57,470 nucleotides of DNA from assembly GCF_900108475.1 (NCBI RefSeq), contig NZ_FNWO01000016.1, positions 1 to 57,470 on the forward strand, written 5' to 3'. Under the pieces are notes generated by a model. It had not been told where the DNA came from, made no database searches, and saw only the letters and a program-made list of their open reading frames with translations. Positions 27,101 through 35,900 of this stretch are shown in pieces; position 1 is the stretch's first letter, and the number at the start of each line of letters is the position of its first letter. The translations under genes and the position numbers were made by a program. Source of the DNA: Magnetospirillum fulvum. GTDB lineage: Bacteria > Pseudomonadota > Alphaproteobacteria > Rhodospirillales > Magnetospirillaceae.

Positions 27101-27783
27101 TGGGCCGCCAGATGCACCGCCACCAGCGAGGACGAGCAAGCGGTATCGACCGCCATGCTGGGGCCTTCGAACCCCAGCGTGTAGGAAATCCGCCCCGAGG
27201 CGGGGGCAAAGCAGGTGCCGGTCAGGGCATAGCCGTCGATCAGATCCAGCCGCCCGGAATGGCGGTGGGCCTGGGTGTAATCGTCGCTGGAAATCCCGAC
27301 ATAGACGCCGGTGCGGCTGCCCCGGAGCGCAATCGGGTTCAGCCCGGCATCCTCGATCGCCTCCCAGGCGACCTCAAGCAACAGACGTTGCTGCGGATCG
27401 AGGCTGATCGCCTCCTTCGACGAAATGCCGAAGAACGGCGCGTCGAACTGGTCGATCGGCCGGTCGATGAAATTGGCCCGCACCGCATGGGTGGTGCCGG
27501 GCGCGTCGGGCGAGGGATGGTAGAAATGCTCGGACTCCCACCGCTCGGGCGGGATCGGCACGCTGGTATTGTCACCCCGGCGCAGCATCTGCCACAGCGC
27601 CTCGGGATCGTTGGCTCCGCCGGGCAGACGGCAGGCGATACCGACCACCGCGATCGGCTCGCTGCGGGCGGCCTCGATCTCGTGCAGCCGGTTTTGGGTC
27701 TTTTTCAGCGCGATGAACGTCTTTTTCAGGACGTCGGCCGAACCGTCGGGGGTGATGGACTCGGGGCTCGTCACGTCGTTCAT
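21175..27783 (-). CDS. Type I polyketide synthase PKS2, fully reducing module (KS-AT-DH-ER-KR-ACP)
   Basis: This 2202-aa module adds a two-carbon unit and fully reduces it. An N-terminal coiled-coil docking segment (20-40) precedes KS (43-470; Cys216, His351, His391). AT (569-870) has Ser663 in GHSIGE and HAFH at 766-769, which indicates malonyl-CoA. DH (945-1230) has His979 in [10 protein letters not shown] and Asp1146 in LIDSILQ. ER (1480-1800) has [12 protein letters not shown] (1816-2000) has GGLGALG and Tyr1964. ACP (2090-2165) has Ser2130 in GFDSL. There is no methyltransferase or thioesterase. It overlaps the PKS1 gene by ATGA. Its KS/AT portion is nearly identical to that of PKS1. It probably receives the chain from PKS1 and passes it to NRPS1; iterative use cannot be excluded. 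Confidence 0.95.
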   Translation of the reverse strand: MNDVTSPESITPDGSADVLKKTFIALKKTQNRLHEIEAARSEPIAVVGIACRLPGGANDPEALWQMLRRGDNTSVPIPPERWESEHFYHPSPDAPGTTHAVRANFIDRPIDQFDAPFFGISSKEAISLDPQQRLLLEVAWEAIEDAGLNPIALRGSRTGVYVGISSDDYTQAHRHSGRLDLIDGYALTGTCFAPASGRISYTLGFEGPSMAVDTACSSSLVAVHLAAQGLRNGESDMALAAGINLILSPIFHIASSKLGTISPDGLCKTFDSSADGYGRGEGCGVIVLKRLSDAIAAKDRILGLIRGSAVNQDGKSNGLTAPNGLAQEKVIQRALASAGLSPADIGYIEAHGTGTPLGDPIEVEAIGRIMQTVRGADDPVLISTIKTNIGHLEAGAGIAGLIKALLCLRHGEIPPHLHLSSPSPHIPWGQYPFRVPTELTPWPQGDKPRRAGVSSFGFSGTNAHVIVEEAPREVPRVGVPAPGPQVLPLSARSAEALRALTERVADYLDSSTAPLADIAHTAGAGRSHFGFRLAAVGSSGPEIAQSLRQSLAGSAPRTVVTGSKAERPKIAFLFTGQGSQYVGMGRALYRDQPVFRAALDACDQILRPRLGESLLDLIYGPQADNERLQQTGFAQPAIFAIEYALSELWRSWGVTPDIVAGHSIGEFVAAHVAGVIGLEDALTLVAERGRLMQALPSGGAMASIAAPEAEVAAAVARVAGRGVPLSVAAINTPEDIVIAGPADSVAEVRRGFEAQGRRTQELRVSHAFHSPLMRPMVETFAGVAGQVAYRPALLPMVSTVSGAKAGPGDLSSAAYWSGQVEAPVRFAAAARTLAEDGVSVFLEIGAAPILTALARTSVEAEGRVFLPSLTRPAAGAVPDAEADHRTLALAVAALFAQGAEIDWAGRDAPFDPRRVAFPGYPFQRKSYYLAPLPDSGGTATVGRNHGWLGQKIVSPLFARGTVLFQAHFTAEQPSFLREHKIFGRIISPAAAHLSMAFGAVRDLTGAGARQLDDVSFTAPLVVDDDEPRTVQVIVEGEPGAGRGFRLVSRPASDDEAAWQTHSAGTIVAELPEARAAARPDFAALAARSPGRMEHDAFYALIESVGYSTGPNFRCLREIGQGPDESWCRLEATGRIDDGAIHPGLIDSILQTVLPACDTSAAEMLSGNNVLIPLHMGSVRLLGSLAGPLYCHTRIAVSPGLVKATVTTYAADGSVVLEIDDFLLKQTDRDTLYQQMRRDDCGLVHALSWNEIAAGVPASALAPTTGWVAVRAAGGDWGDGLIARLQGQGIVPLELRPDGLTDVAARLSAWAERGGFTALQIVFDASGAESAGDDSTADTLESDHRTWVGGLLELVHGLGRAALPQTIRLWIVTNQAQTVVREDRSIRPGSLVGGALWAFGRTLSHEFPELWGGLVDVEAKQSDEGLAALTAIFDGSGPEAVAGEDHLALRRGGRVFAARLVAQPGAKPGQGSGPVASATEAYYLDVGPRHTLDDLTFKTRPRRAPGAGEVEVAIVAAGLNFRDVLNALGQYPGEAGLLGFEATGRVVRRGAGITDLEEGDSVVVLASPGCIGSHVTVSRAQVVAKPKRLSFAEATTLPATFLTAHYALSVLAKIKPGDRILIHAAAGGVGMAAVQLALRAGAEVFATVGSQDKRDALSALGVTHLFNSRNTDFAAEIKAVTGGAGVDIILNSLNGDFIPASFSVLAKGGRFLEMGKIGIWDDARVTALDPTIFYRPFDLAAVSRDDPATIAAMVADLFPLFDSGALRPLPVTMFPLHQAEDGFRYMAQARHIGKIVLSRDSEDRQSLIRERGPVSPEATYCVTGGLGALGLKVARWLADEGARHLVLTGRNAPNPTAEAAIAQLREAGVAVEIVAADVALAEDVGRVMAQIDASMPPLKGIVHAAGLLADGMIPDLTWPRFATVMAPKLRGAWNLHVATRDRTLDFFVLFSSVAAVIGNLGQGNYAAANGFMDGLAAYRRLLSLPATSVNWGPWAEAGMAAALSGDRFGAMGIRGLNPDQALRVLKHVLKEDLTQPAIVDADWRAFAASQGIDTQRGLYAALVSATGAGEQVETAAAVGRAIVEELRAVLAVERPGLLRSYLQELARHTLGYGEGEAIALDQPLVAQGFDSLMSVDMRNRLNRSLGKTLPASLLFDYPTLDKIATFLLSDIIVLEDETNTAAAPAPAQSAEALLRELEDLIAR
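25001..26630 (-). repeat. KS-AT duplication, copy in PKS2
   Basis: About 1.63 kb covering the end of KS, the linker and AT of PKS2 is nearly identical in DNA to 28270-29899 in PKS1, at a constant offset of 3269 bases as checked at both ends. Similarity falls to ordinary family level outside this span. Confidence 0.85.
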
Positions 27784-30700
27784 AGCAAGTTCACCTCGCG
27801 TTCGATGAGCTGTTCCAATTCGTCGGGGGTCAGATCGTCCAGGAAATCGAACCCTGCGGACTCGGAAGCAGCGTCGGGGGGAGCGGCAGGCGGCGTGGAG
27901 CCGACGGGGGGAGGCGCGGTCGGACTTGGGTCCGCCAGGAAATAATCCGCCATCCGGCAGATCGAGGGGTAATTGAAGAAGAAGGTCGCGGGCAACCGCG
28001 CCTCGAACGCCAGATCAAGCTGGCGGCGCAGTTCCAGCGCCAGCAACGAGGTAAAGCCCTGCTCACCCAGGGCGCGGTCGGGATCGAGCGGCGCCAGCGG
28101 CCGGTCGCTCAACACCTTGCGGGCGATCTCGTCGATGGTGCGGATCAGCCCGTCGCGGCTGCGTCCCACCGCGACCGGAGCGGGCGGAACCGAGGAAAGT
28201 GACACCGCCGCGACCGGGGCAGAAGATGGGGCCGGATGGTTCGCCGCCCCTCCTCGCACCGGAGAGACGTAATAGCTTTTGCGCTGGAACGGATAGCCGG
28301 GGAAGGCGACCCGGCGCGGATCGAAGGGGGCATCGCGCCCCGACCAGTCAATCTCGGCCCCCTGGGCATAGAGTGCGGCCAAGGCCAGCGCCAGGGCACG
28401 GTGATCGGCCTCGGGGTCAGGAACCACCCCGGCGGCGGGACGGGTCAGCGAGGGCAGGAACACCCGCCCCTCGGCCTCGACGCTGGTCCGCGCCAGCGCG
28501 GTCAGGATCGGGGCCGCACCGATTTCAAGGAAGACGCTGACCCCATCCTCGGCCAAGGTCCGGGCGGCGGCGGCAAAGCGCACCGGCGCTTCGACCTGCC
28601 CCGACCAATAGGCAGCACTGGCCATATCGCCCGGCCCCGCCTTGGCTCCACTGACGGTCGAGACCATCGGCAGCAGTGCCGGGCGATAGGCGACCTTGCC
28701 CGCGATTTCGGCAAACGTCTCGACCATCGGCCGCATCAGCGGCGAATGGAAAGCATGCGATACCCGCAATTCCTGGGTCCGCCGCCCCTGCGCCTCAAAG
28801 CTGCGCCGCACCTCCGCCACCGAATCGGCGGGTCCGGCGATCACGATGTCTTCGGGGGTGTTGATCGCCGCCACCGAAAGCGGCACCCCGCTTGCGGCGA
28901 CCCGCGCCACCGCCGCCGCGACCTCGGCTTCGGGCGCGGCAATCGAGGCCATCGCGCCGCCACTCGGCAACGCCTGCATCAGCCGTCCCCGCTCCGCCAC
29001 CAGGGTCAGGGCGTCGTCCAGCCCGATCACGCCAGCGACATGGGCGGCGACGAACTCGCCGATGCTGTGCCCGGCGACGATGTCGGGGGTAACCCCCCAA
29101 CTGCGCCACAATTCGGACAGGGCATATTCGATCGCAAAGATCGCGGGCTGGGCGAACCCGGTCTGTTGCAGACGCTCGTTATCGGCCTCCGGCCCATAGA
29201 GAAGCTCGAGCAGAGACTCGCCCAGACGCGGACGCAGGATTTCGTCGCTCCGGTCCAGCGCGGCGCGGAACACAGGCTGGTCCCGATAAAGGGCACGGCC
29301 CATCCCGACATATTGCGAACCCTGGCCGGTGAACAGGAAAGCGATCTTGGGCCGCTCCGCCTTCGATCCGCTCACCACCGAGCGCGGCGCGCTCCCGGCC
29401 AGCGACTGGCGCAGGCTTTGCGCGATCTCGGACCCGCTCGATCCCACCGCGGCCAGCCGAAAACCGAAATGGCTGCGTCCCGCTCCGGCGGTGTGGGCGA
29501 TGTCGGCGAGCGGATCGGTACTCGTTTCCAGATAATCGGCGACCCGCTCGGAGAGCGCCCGCAACGCCTCGGCCGACCGGGCCGACAGCGGCAGCACCTG
29601 CGGCCCCGGCGCTGGAACCCCGACGCGGGGAACCTCCCTCGGCGCTTCCTCGACGATCACATGGGCGTTGGTGCCGGAAAAACCGAACGAACTGACCCCG
29701 GCCCGGCGCGGCTTGTCCCCTTGAGGCCAGGGCGTCAGCTCGGTCGGCACCCGGAACGGATACTGGCCCCAGGGAATGTGCGGGCTGGGCGAGGACAGAT
29801 GGAGATGAGGCGGAATCTCACCATGGCGCAGGCACAGCAGCGCCTTGATCAGCCCGGCGATCCCGGCCCCGGCTTCAAGATGGCCGATATTGGTTTTGAC
29901 CGAGCCGATCCGCAACGGGTCGGCGGGATCGCGCCCCGTCCCATAGGTCGCCGCCAGCGCCGCCATTTCGACAACGTCGCCGAGGGGGGTGCCGGTGCCG
30001 TGCGCCTCGATATAGCCGATATCGGCGGGCGACAGACCGGCACTCTTCAAGGCGCGGCGGATCACTTTTTCCTGGGCGGTGCGACGCGGCGCGGTCAGCC
30101 CGTTGCTCTTGCCGTCCTGATTGACCGCCGAGCCCCGGATCAGCCCCAGCACCCGGCAGCCCAACGCCCTGGCCCGCGACAGCGGCATCAGCAGCACCGC
30201 GCCCGCCCCTTCGGCCCGGACATAGCCGTCGCCGCTGGCATCGAACGCCTTGCACCGCCCATCGGCCGACAGCACGCCCAATTGTGACAGCCCGACATAG
30301 AGATTGGGGGCCAGCAACGCATTGACCCCGGCGACCAGGGCGGCGTCGCATTCCCCGGCGCGGATCGCCTGGGTCGCCTGATGCAGCGCCACCAGCGAGG
30401 ACGAGCAGGCGCTGTCGATCGCCATGCACGGGCCTTCGAAGCCAAACGTATAAGACAGCCGCCCGGCAGCGGCGGCAAAGGCGGCTCCGGTCGCGGCAAA
30501 GGCATCGATTCCGCCCGGGTCGGGATGCCAGATCCGCGCCCCCTGATAATCCGAGGTGCTGATCGCGACATAAATTCCGACATTGCCGTCCTCGGCGACC
30601 CGGTCGGGGGTCAGCCCGGCATCTTCCAGCGCACCCCAGGCAACTTCGAGCAGCAGGCGTTGCTGCGGATCAAGCCCCTGCGCCTCGGCCGGGGAGATAT

Positions 30701-30989
30701 CAAAGAAGGCGGCGTCGAACCCGGCGGGAAACGAGTCGTCCAGAAAGCCGCCCCAGCCCGACACGCTGGTTCCCGGCCGCGCCGCTCCATGGACGGCATG
30801 AGCGGCCGCGTTCCACCGTTCGGGCGGAATCGGACGAATGGCCGAACCGCCCTGGCGGAGAAAGCGCCAGAACGCCTCGGCGGACTCGGCATCCGGCGGC
30901 AAACGGCAGCCCAGGCCCACGATGCACACCGGATCATCGGCAGACGGCAGAGCAGTCTCGGAAATGGGAGCCCCCTTCGGACGGAACAC
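27780..30989 (-). CDS. Type I polyketide synthase PKS1, non-reducing module (KS-AT-ACP)
   Basis: This 1069-aa module has KS (about 20-450; Cys195 in DSACSSSL, His330, His370), a malonyl-type AT (about 548-850; Ser642 in GHSIGE, HAFH near 745-748) and ACP (about 940-1020; Ser981 in GFTSLL). There is no KR, DH or ER, so its product would keep a beta-keto group unless processed in trans. The C-terminal tail ([20 protein letters not shown]) looks like a docking helix for the coiled coil of PKS2. The KS keeps its Cys, so it is not a decarboxylating KSQ loader; the starter source is unclear. The start is GTG at 30989. It is translationally coupled to PKS2 (ATGA), and the region upstream probably has its own promoter. 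Confidence 0.93.
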   Translation of the reverse strand: MFRPKGAPISETALPSADDPVCIVGLGCRLPPDAESAEAFWRFLRQGGSAIRPIPPERWNAAAHAVHGAARPGTSVSGWGGFLDDSFPAGFDAAFFDISPAEAQGLDPQQRLLLEVAWGALEDAGLTPDRVAEDGNVGIYVAISTSDYQGARIWHPDPGGIDAFAATGAAFAAAAGRLSYTFGFEGPCMAIDSACSSSLVALHQATQAIRAGECDAALVAGVNALLAPNLYVGLSQLGVLSADGRCKAFDASGDGYVRAEGAGAVLLMPLSRARALGCRVLGLIRGSAVNQDGKSNGLTAPRRTAQEKVIRRALKSAGLSPADIGYIEAHGTGTPLGDVVEMAALAATYGTGRDPADPLRIGSVKTNIGHLEAGAGIAGLIKALLCLRHGEIPPHLHLSSPSPHIPWGQYPFRVPTELTPWPQGDKPRRAGVSSFGFSGTNAHVIVEEAPREVPRVGVPAPGPQVLPLSARSAEALRALSERVADYLETSTDPLADIAHTAGAGRSHFGFRLAAVGSSGSEIAQSLRQSLAGSAPRSVVSGSKAERPKIAFLFTGQGSQYVGMGRALYRDQPVFRAALDRSDEILRPRLGESLLELLYGPEADNERLQQTGFAQPAIFAIEYALSELWRSWGVTPDIVAGHSIGEFVAAHVAGVIGLDDALTLVAERGRLMQALPSGGAMASIAAPEAEVAAAVARVAASGVPLSVAAINTPEDIVIAGPADSVAEVRRSFEAQGRRTQELRVSHAFHSPLMRPMVETFAEIAGKVAYRPALLPMVSTVSGAKAGPGDMASAAYWSGQVEAPVRFAAAARTLAEDGVSVFLEIGAAPILTALARTSVEAEGRVFLPSLTRPAAGVVPDPEADHRALALALAALYAQGAEIDWSGRDAPFDPRRVAFPGYPFQRKSYYVSPVRGGAANHPAPSSAPVAAVSLSSVPPAPVAVGRSRDGLIRTIDEIARKVLSDRPLAPLDPDRALGEQGFTSLLALELRRQLDLAFEARLPATFFFNYPSICRMADYFLADPSPTAPPPVGSTPPAAPPDAASESAGFDFLDDLTPDELEQLIEREVNLL
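28270..29899 (-). repeat. KS-AT duplication, copy in PKS1
   Basis: This is the partner of 25001-26630. The encoded stretch from the [18 protein letters not shown] motif through AT differs at only scattered residues, which indicates a recent duplication or gene conversion between the two PKS genes. Confidence 0.85.
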
Positions 30990-31025
30990 ACCCTGGACAG
31001 ATCAAATCGATACATCCAAAGCGCG

Positions 31026-31039
31026 CTTGTTGAAACAAG
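31026..31039. promoter_or_regulatory. Inverted repeat upstream of PKS1
   Basis: CTTGTT-GA-AACAAG is a perfect 6-bp inverted repeat about 37 bases upstream of the PKS1 start. On the minus strand a TATAAC just precedes it and could be a -10 element. It may be an operator for the PKS1-PKS2 transcript; no matching regulator gene is in the cluster. Confidence 0.35.
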
Positions 31040-31121
31040 TTATAGGAATGGACGACACAAAGTCAGAGGAGACAATCATCTAAGATTGCAAAACCCCTCA
31101 CCGCCCGACAGACCAAAGGGA

Positions 31122-31147
31122 GCGGAGCGGCACCGGGGCCGCTCCGC
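31122..31147 (-). terminator. Hairpin terminator after the serine hydrolase gene
   Basis: GCGGAGCGGC (31122-31131) and GCCGCTCCGC (31138-31147) form a perfect 10-bp stem just downstream of the hydrolase stop at 31156. On the minus strand it is followed by CCCTTTGG, a weak T stretch. It would separate the NRPS1-NRPS2-hydrolase transcript from PKS1-PKS2. Confidence 0.7.
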
Positions 31148-31155
31148 CGTACCCT

Positions 31156-32850
31156 TTACTGAACCAAGGCCGGGCTCGCCTTCTTGGCGGGCTGGGTGGC
31201 GCGGACGGTCTGGAACGACCACAGAGCACCGGGGACGATACCGTCGGCGCCCTCGATATCGACCCGCCAGTAATAGCGGCCCGACGGCTTCAGCCCGGTC
31301 AGATCGGCCCTGGGCTGGCTCACCGTCTGGACCTGGACGCCGTCATGGCGGTCCGCCGTGGCGGCATCGACCTGATCGGCGTTGCTGCCCCAATAGACAG
31401 TGTAGCGAAGGGCGTCGGCCCGCCCGGCCTGCCACGACACCGGAAGCACCGTTCCCTGGGCCAACGAAACGAACCCGGCGTTGGCCGGTTTGGGCGTTGT
31501 CACTTCCGAGATCACCAGCGGCATCAATTGATCGAGCATCGTCACCTCGGCCGAGCCGTCCCAGGTATTGCTGGCCAGCACGAACGAGGTTTCGGAATCG
31601 AAGAAGTAATAGGCCAAGGTCTTGTAGCCGGGGATCGCCCCGCCATGCCCCCGGGCGTCGCCGTAGGAGCGATGCGGCTGCATCAATCCGCCAACGGCGT
31701 ACTCCATCGGCTCCCAGCCGTAATGGATGTCGGACGAAGCGAACGACAGCCATTTCAGCTTGGTTCCGGCATTGAGAAAGCGGTCGGTCTTCATTGCCGT
31801 TTCAAGGAAATGGAGCAAGTCCCACGGCGTCGAGATCACCGCTCCCGCCGTCCCGGCATAGGACGGATTGATCGCGGTTACGTCGCACCACGTCGCATAG
31901 ACCTTCTGCGACTGACTGGGATTGTATTGGGTATAGCCGTGAATAAAGGGCAGGTTCCGCTCAGACTCGGCGAAGTAGGTGTCCCGCAAACCGGCCTTGT
32001 CGGTGATGTAGCGACGGATGAACTCGGCCGAACTGATCTTGGTGATCTTCTCGGCGATCATCCCGAGCAGGATGTAGTTCGAGTTGCTGTAATACCAGAA
32101 CGGATAGGGCGCGGGCGCGGGCGGGGCCGACTGGCCGACCGTGGCCCAATAGGGATTGGGATAGGTGGCACCCGGCGCGAAATCGGGCGGCAACTGCGGA
32201 ACCGCTTTGGGATCAAGCACCGCCATCAAATCTTGCGGCGAGAAATGGCGATCCGGATACGTGTAAACCTCGTTCGAGATCGTCGGATTGCTAAGATAAT
32301 TGGTAATGCCCGATTTCATCTGCAACAGGTCGGCGATCGTGATCTTGGCGATGTTGGGAATCGCGACCACGGTCGGCTCGTCGGCCAAGTATTTGAGCAC
32401 CGGATCGGACAGTTTAAGCTTTCCCTCCTGCTCCAATTGCAGGAAAGCCTGGGCCAGGAACATCTTGCTGACGCTGCCGACGCGGAATTGCTGCCCCGGA
32501 CTGGGTTTGATCTTCTGGGGAATGTTGGCATAGCCAGCGGTGCCGACGCGAACGCCCCAGATTGGCGATTTGACGATCACCACCGCGCCCGGAATCACGT
32601 TGCTGGCGACCAGTTGGTCGAGCTTGGCCTGCCAGGCGGGCGGAAACGGCCGATAGGGCAAGGCGTTCGACGGAACCGAATTGGGCGGGGGGGTGTCGGG
32701 CGCCACCATCGGGCAGGCCTGCATCGGCGCGGACGCGGGCGGAGTCTGCGGGGCAGAGGCCGTCTGCGCCCCGGCGGCAGCGGCGAACACCATCGCCACA
32801 GCCCCCGAGGCGAGAAACAGACCGCTTGAACGATATGACGATCCTGGCAT
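31156..32850 (-). CDS. Exported beta-lactamase-family serine hydrolase with C-terminal FnIII-like domain
   Basis: A 564-aa protein of the class C beta-lactamase/penicillin-binding-protein family (serine hydrolase, PF00144 type). A signal peptide covers about 1-28 (cleavage after AGA). A Pro-rich linker follows. The catalytic motifs are Ser126-V-S-Lys129, Tyr254-S-N and H402-G-G. The C-terminus (about 455-550) looks like a fibronectin type III domain. It lies between the NRPS and PKS genes on the same strand, after AGGGAGGTG as ribosome binding site. Relatives act on NRPS products either as prodrug peptidases (ClbP) or as trans-acting release/cyclisation enzymes (SurE type). The signal peptide favours a periplasmic maturation or resistance role. 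Which peptide it cuts is unknown. Confidence 0.85.
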   Translation of the reverse strand: MPGSSYRSSGLFLASGAVAMVFAAAAGAQTASAPQTPPASAPMQACPMVAPDTPPPNSVPSNALPYRPFPPAWQAKLDQLVASNVIPGAVVIVKSPIWGVRVGTAGYANIPQKIKPSPGQQFRVGSVSKMFLAQAFLQLEQEGKLKLSDPVLKYLADEPTVVAIPNIAKITIADLLQMKSGITNYLSNPTISNEVYTYPDRHFSPQDLMAVLDPKAVPQLPPDFAPGATYPNPYWATVGQSAPPAPAPYPFWYYSNSNYILLGMIAEKITKISSAEFIRRYITDKAGLRDTYFAESERNLPFIHGYTQYNPSQSQKVYATWCDVTAINPSYAGTAGAVISTPWDLLHFLETAMKTDRFLNAGTKLKWLSFASSDIHYGWEPMEYAVGGLMQPHRSYGDARGHGGAIPGYKTLAYYFFDSETSFVLASNTWDGSAEVTMLDQLMPLVISEVTTPKPANAGFVSLAQGTVLPVSWQAGRADALRYTVYWGSNADQVDAATADRHDGVQVQTVSQPRADLTGLKPSGRYYWRVDIEGADGIVPGALWSFQTVRATQPAKKASPALVQ

Positions 32851-32921
32851 GGCACACCTCCCTGATTCGGAAATAACACATCACACGCTTTATAATTTTA
32901 TGTAATCACCGATTTGTTAAC
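32851..32921 (-). promoter_or_regulatory. AT-rich spacer with possible promoter for the serine hydrolase gene
   Basis: This 71-base gap between NRPS2 and the hydrolase gene is markedly AT-rich for the window. On the minus strand it contains TTAACA and a TATAAA-like element, but their spacing (20 bases) is not ideal. The hydrolase may have its own promoter in addition to read-through from the NRPS genes. Confidence 0.3.
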
Positions 32922-35900
32922 TTAAGGTTGACTGTCCCAGGCGACCTCCATTGCCGCCACCAGACGGCGGATTGTCTCGGCCCGGTGAATCCGGCCGCAA
33001 TAGCGCACCTTGACCGTGATCCGGTCGGCCTCCCGCGACGCCCCGACCTCAAGGACACAGGTCCGCTCCAGCCGCCCCACCGAGGCGGGGTCCAGCCCCG
33101 GAACCCAGGCGAACGGCGCGCCGGCTTCGGGGGGCAGATCGACCCGGCCCATATAGTTGAAGGTGATCTCCTCGACCGGCGCTTTGGCCTCCCCCCCGGC
33201 GGCGGCAAGGCGCAACAGACCGTACTCCAGCGCCGCCGCGCCCAGCGTCGCGGGATCGGGATCGGCCCCCGCCTCGGTCAGCAACACGGGATAATTGGCG
33301 GTGAACCAGCCGGTGGTGCGGCCGACATCAAGCGGCGCGCCGGGGATCGGCAGGCGTCCATGGCCAGACAGCAAAATCCGGGTCTGACCCAAACGCCCGC
33401 ACGCCGCCAGGGCGCGGCCCAGCGCGACCAGCAGCCGGGTCTGCACCACGCTGTCGGACCGATCGGAGGCGACGGCGAGATCGACCGAGTCCGTCTCGGT
33501 TTCGTCGTAGCGATGCGCCACCATTGGAGCATCGGTCGCCAGCGGGCGAACCGGCGCGGCGTCGATCTTGTCCCAATCGGGCTTGCGGGCGGCGAGATGT
33601 TCGCTGCGGCGATAGGTCTCGAGCGCCCGCGCCCAGTCGAGATAGGAGGCGCCGACCGGCGGCAGCACGACCGCCGCTCCCGCGCGGGCCTGACGGTAGC
33701 CGATGGCGAGATCGTCGAGCAGAAAGCGCCAGGACAGCGCATCGGTAACCAGATGATGGGCCAGCAGCACCAGGAAATCGCCCTCGTCCAGGCGATAGAT
33801 GATCGCGGCCAGCAGCGGGCCGGTGGCCAGGTCGAACCCCTCGTGCCGGGTGGCGACATCGGCCAGCAGCGCCCCCCACGGATCGGGATGGCCGCGCAGA
33901 TCGACCGAGTCGGGACCGGGCGGAACCAGCGGATCGGCGGCGGATTGGGTCACCCGGTCCGGACCGATCCGGAAGCGGAGCCGGAGCGAATCGTGATGAC
34001 GCCACAGCGCGGCCAGGGTCGGGCGTAGCGCCTCGTCGTCGATCGGCTCGGCCGCTTTCAGCAAGATTGCATGGTTGCAGTGGGCCCGACCCTCGCGGTG
34101 ATCGGCGAAGAACGTCGCCTGGACCGGCGTCAGCGGCGCCTCGGCCGACGCAGGCGGAACAGCCGCCGCCTCGGGCTGGCGCGGGGTCAGACGGACGGCA
34201 ATCGCGGCAACACTTTGGCCCCCCAGCAGATCGGCCAGATCGAGCGCATAGCCCTGCTTGGCCAGACGCCCGACCACCCGGATCGCCGTCAGGGAATCGC
34301 CGCCCAGCGCCTGGAAGGTGGCATGGCGCCCGATTGTCGCGCCGCCCAGCACCGCGGCGAAGGCCGCCGCTACCGCCTGCTCGGCCGGGGTTACGGGGGG
34401 ATCGTCGTCGGCGGCGGCGGCGGGGGGCGGGGGCGACGGCAAGGCGGCGCGGTCGAGCTTGCCCGCCAGGGTCAAGGGCAGATCGGGCAGCGTCACCAGC
34501 GCCGACGGGATCATATAAGGCGGCAGCGTCGCGGCAAGCTGGCGGCGCACCGCGTCGGGATCGGGCGGCGGGGCGGCGACGACATAGGCGACCAACCGCC
34601 CGCCACGCCCCGCGCCCGCATCGGCGACGATCACGGCGGCCTGGACGATCCCCGGCAGTCGGCGCAGCGCCGCCTCGATCTCGCCCAGTTCGACCCGGCG
34701 CCCGTTCAGCTTGACCTGACCGTCGCGCCGCCCGCGATAGACGATCTCGCCATCTTCGAGCCACAGGCCGAGATCGCCGGTACGATAGAGCCGCTCCGCC
34801 CCGTCGCCGACGAACGCGCTTTGGCTCGGTTCGGCCCCGTTGCGATAGCCCCGCGCCAGCCCCGGACCAGACAGGCAGATCTCGCCCACCGCGCCGATCG
34901 GCACCGGACGGGAAAAGCGGTCAAGGATGCGGATCGCGGTATTGGGAATCGGCCGCCCGATCGGGATTCCGGTCGGATAGTCCCGGTCGGCCCGCACCTC
35001 GTGAAAGCTGGCGCAGACCGACGCCTCGGTCGGGCCATAGGCGTTGATGAAGCGCAACCGGGCGGCGTAATGGCGGGCCGAAGCGGGATCGACCGCCTCG
35101 CCCGCCGAGATCAACAGCCGAAGGCCGGGAAAATCGGCGAAGTCGAGCGCCGACAGCAGCGAGGGCGACAGACCGGCGACGGTGACGCGATGGTCGGCAA
35201 TCGCGGCCAGCAGCCGGTCGCGGTCGCGCCCCGCCTCGGCCGAGGCCAGCACCAGCGCGGCCCCCGACAGCAGCGCCATGAAGATTTCCGACAGCGAGGC
35301 ATCGAACGAGCAGGACGAGACCTGCAACACCCGGTCGTCGGGACCGAGACCGAATCCCTCGATCTGGCCCAGGATCATATTGACGAAGCCGCGATGCTCG
35401 ACCATCACCCCCTTCGGCCGACCGGTCGAGCCCGAGGTGTAGAGGATATAGGCGAGATCGCCCGGGGCCACGGTCGCGGCGGCACCATCGGGCGTGGCGT
35501 CCAGTTGGTCGATGACCCGCCCGATCCCCGGTCGCATCGCCTCCAGCCGGGCCTGCCCGGCGGTGTCGGTCAACACGATCCGGCAGTCGGTGTCGCCCAG
35601 GATGAAGCCCAACCTCTCGTCGGGCAAAGCGGGGGTCAGCGGAAGATAGGCCCCTCCCGCCTTCAGAATCCCGAGCAGGGCGACGATCCGCCGCCAGCCC
35701 CGCCCGGCTAGCACGCCGATGGCCTGCTCCGCCGCGAAACCGGGCAGGCGGCCCAGCGCGGCGGCAAGCCGGTCGCTCTGCGCGTCCAACTCGCGATAGG
35801 ACATCTCCCCCTGGTCCCAGCGCAAGGCGGGCCGGTCGGGCGTTCGCGCCACCTGCGCTCGCCACAGCGCGACGATCGTCTCGTCGGGCAAAGGCGCGCG

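Noticed and set aside
27780-30989. PKS1 as a KSQ decarboxylating loading module
   Set aside because: The KS keeps its active-site Cys195 and both His residues, so it is an ordinary extending KS.
31156-32850. Beta-lactam resistance gene
   Set aside because: The SxxK/YxN/HxG motifs occur across many esterases and peptidases of this family. The FnIII-like domain and the position in a PKS/NRPS cluster make a simple beta-lactamase unlikely.
31156-32850. Direct assignment as ClbP
   Set aside because: ClbP removes an N-acyl-D-Asn prodrug group and has three C-terminal membrane helices. Here the first epimerised residue reads as Thr and no C-terminal membrane helices are seen.
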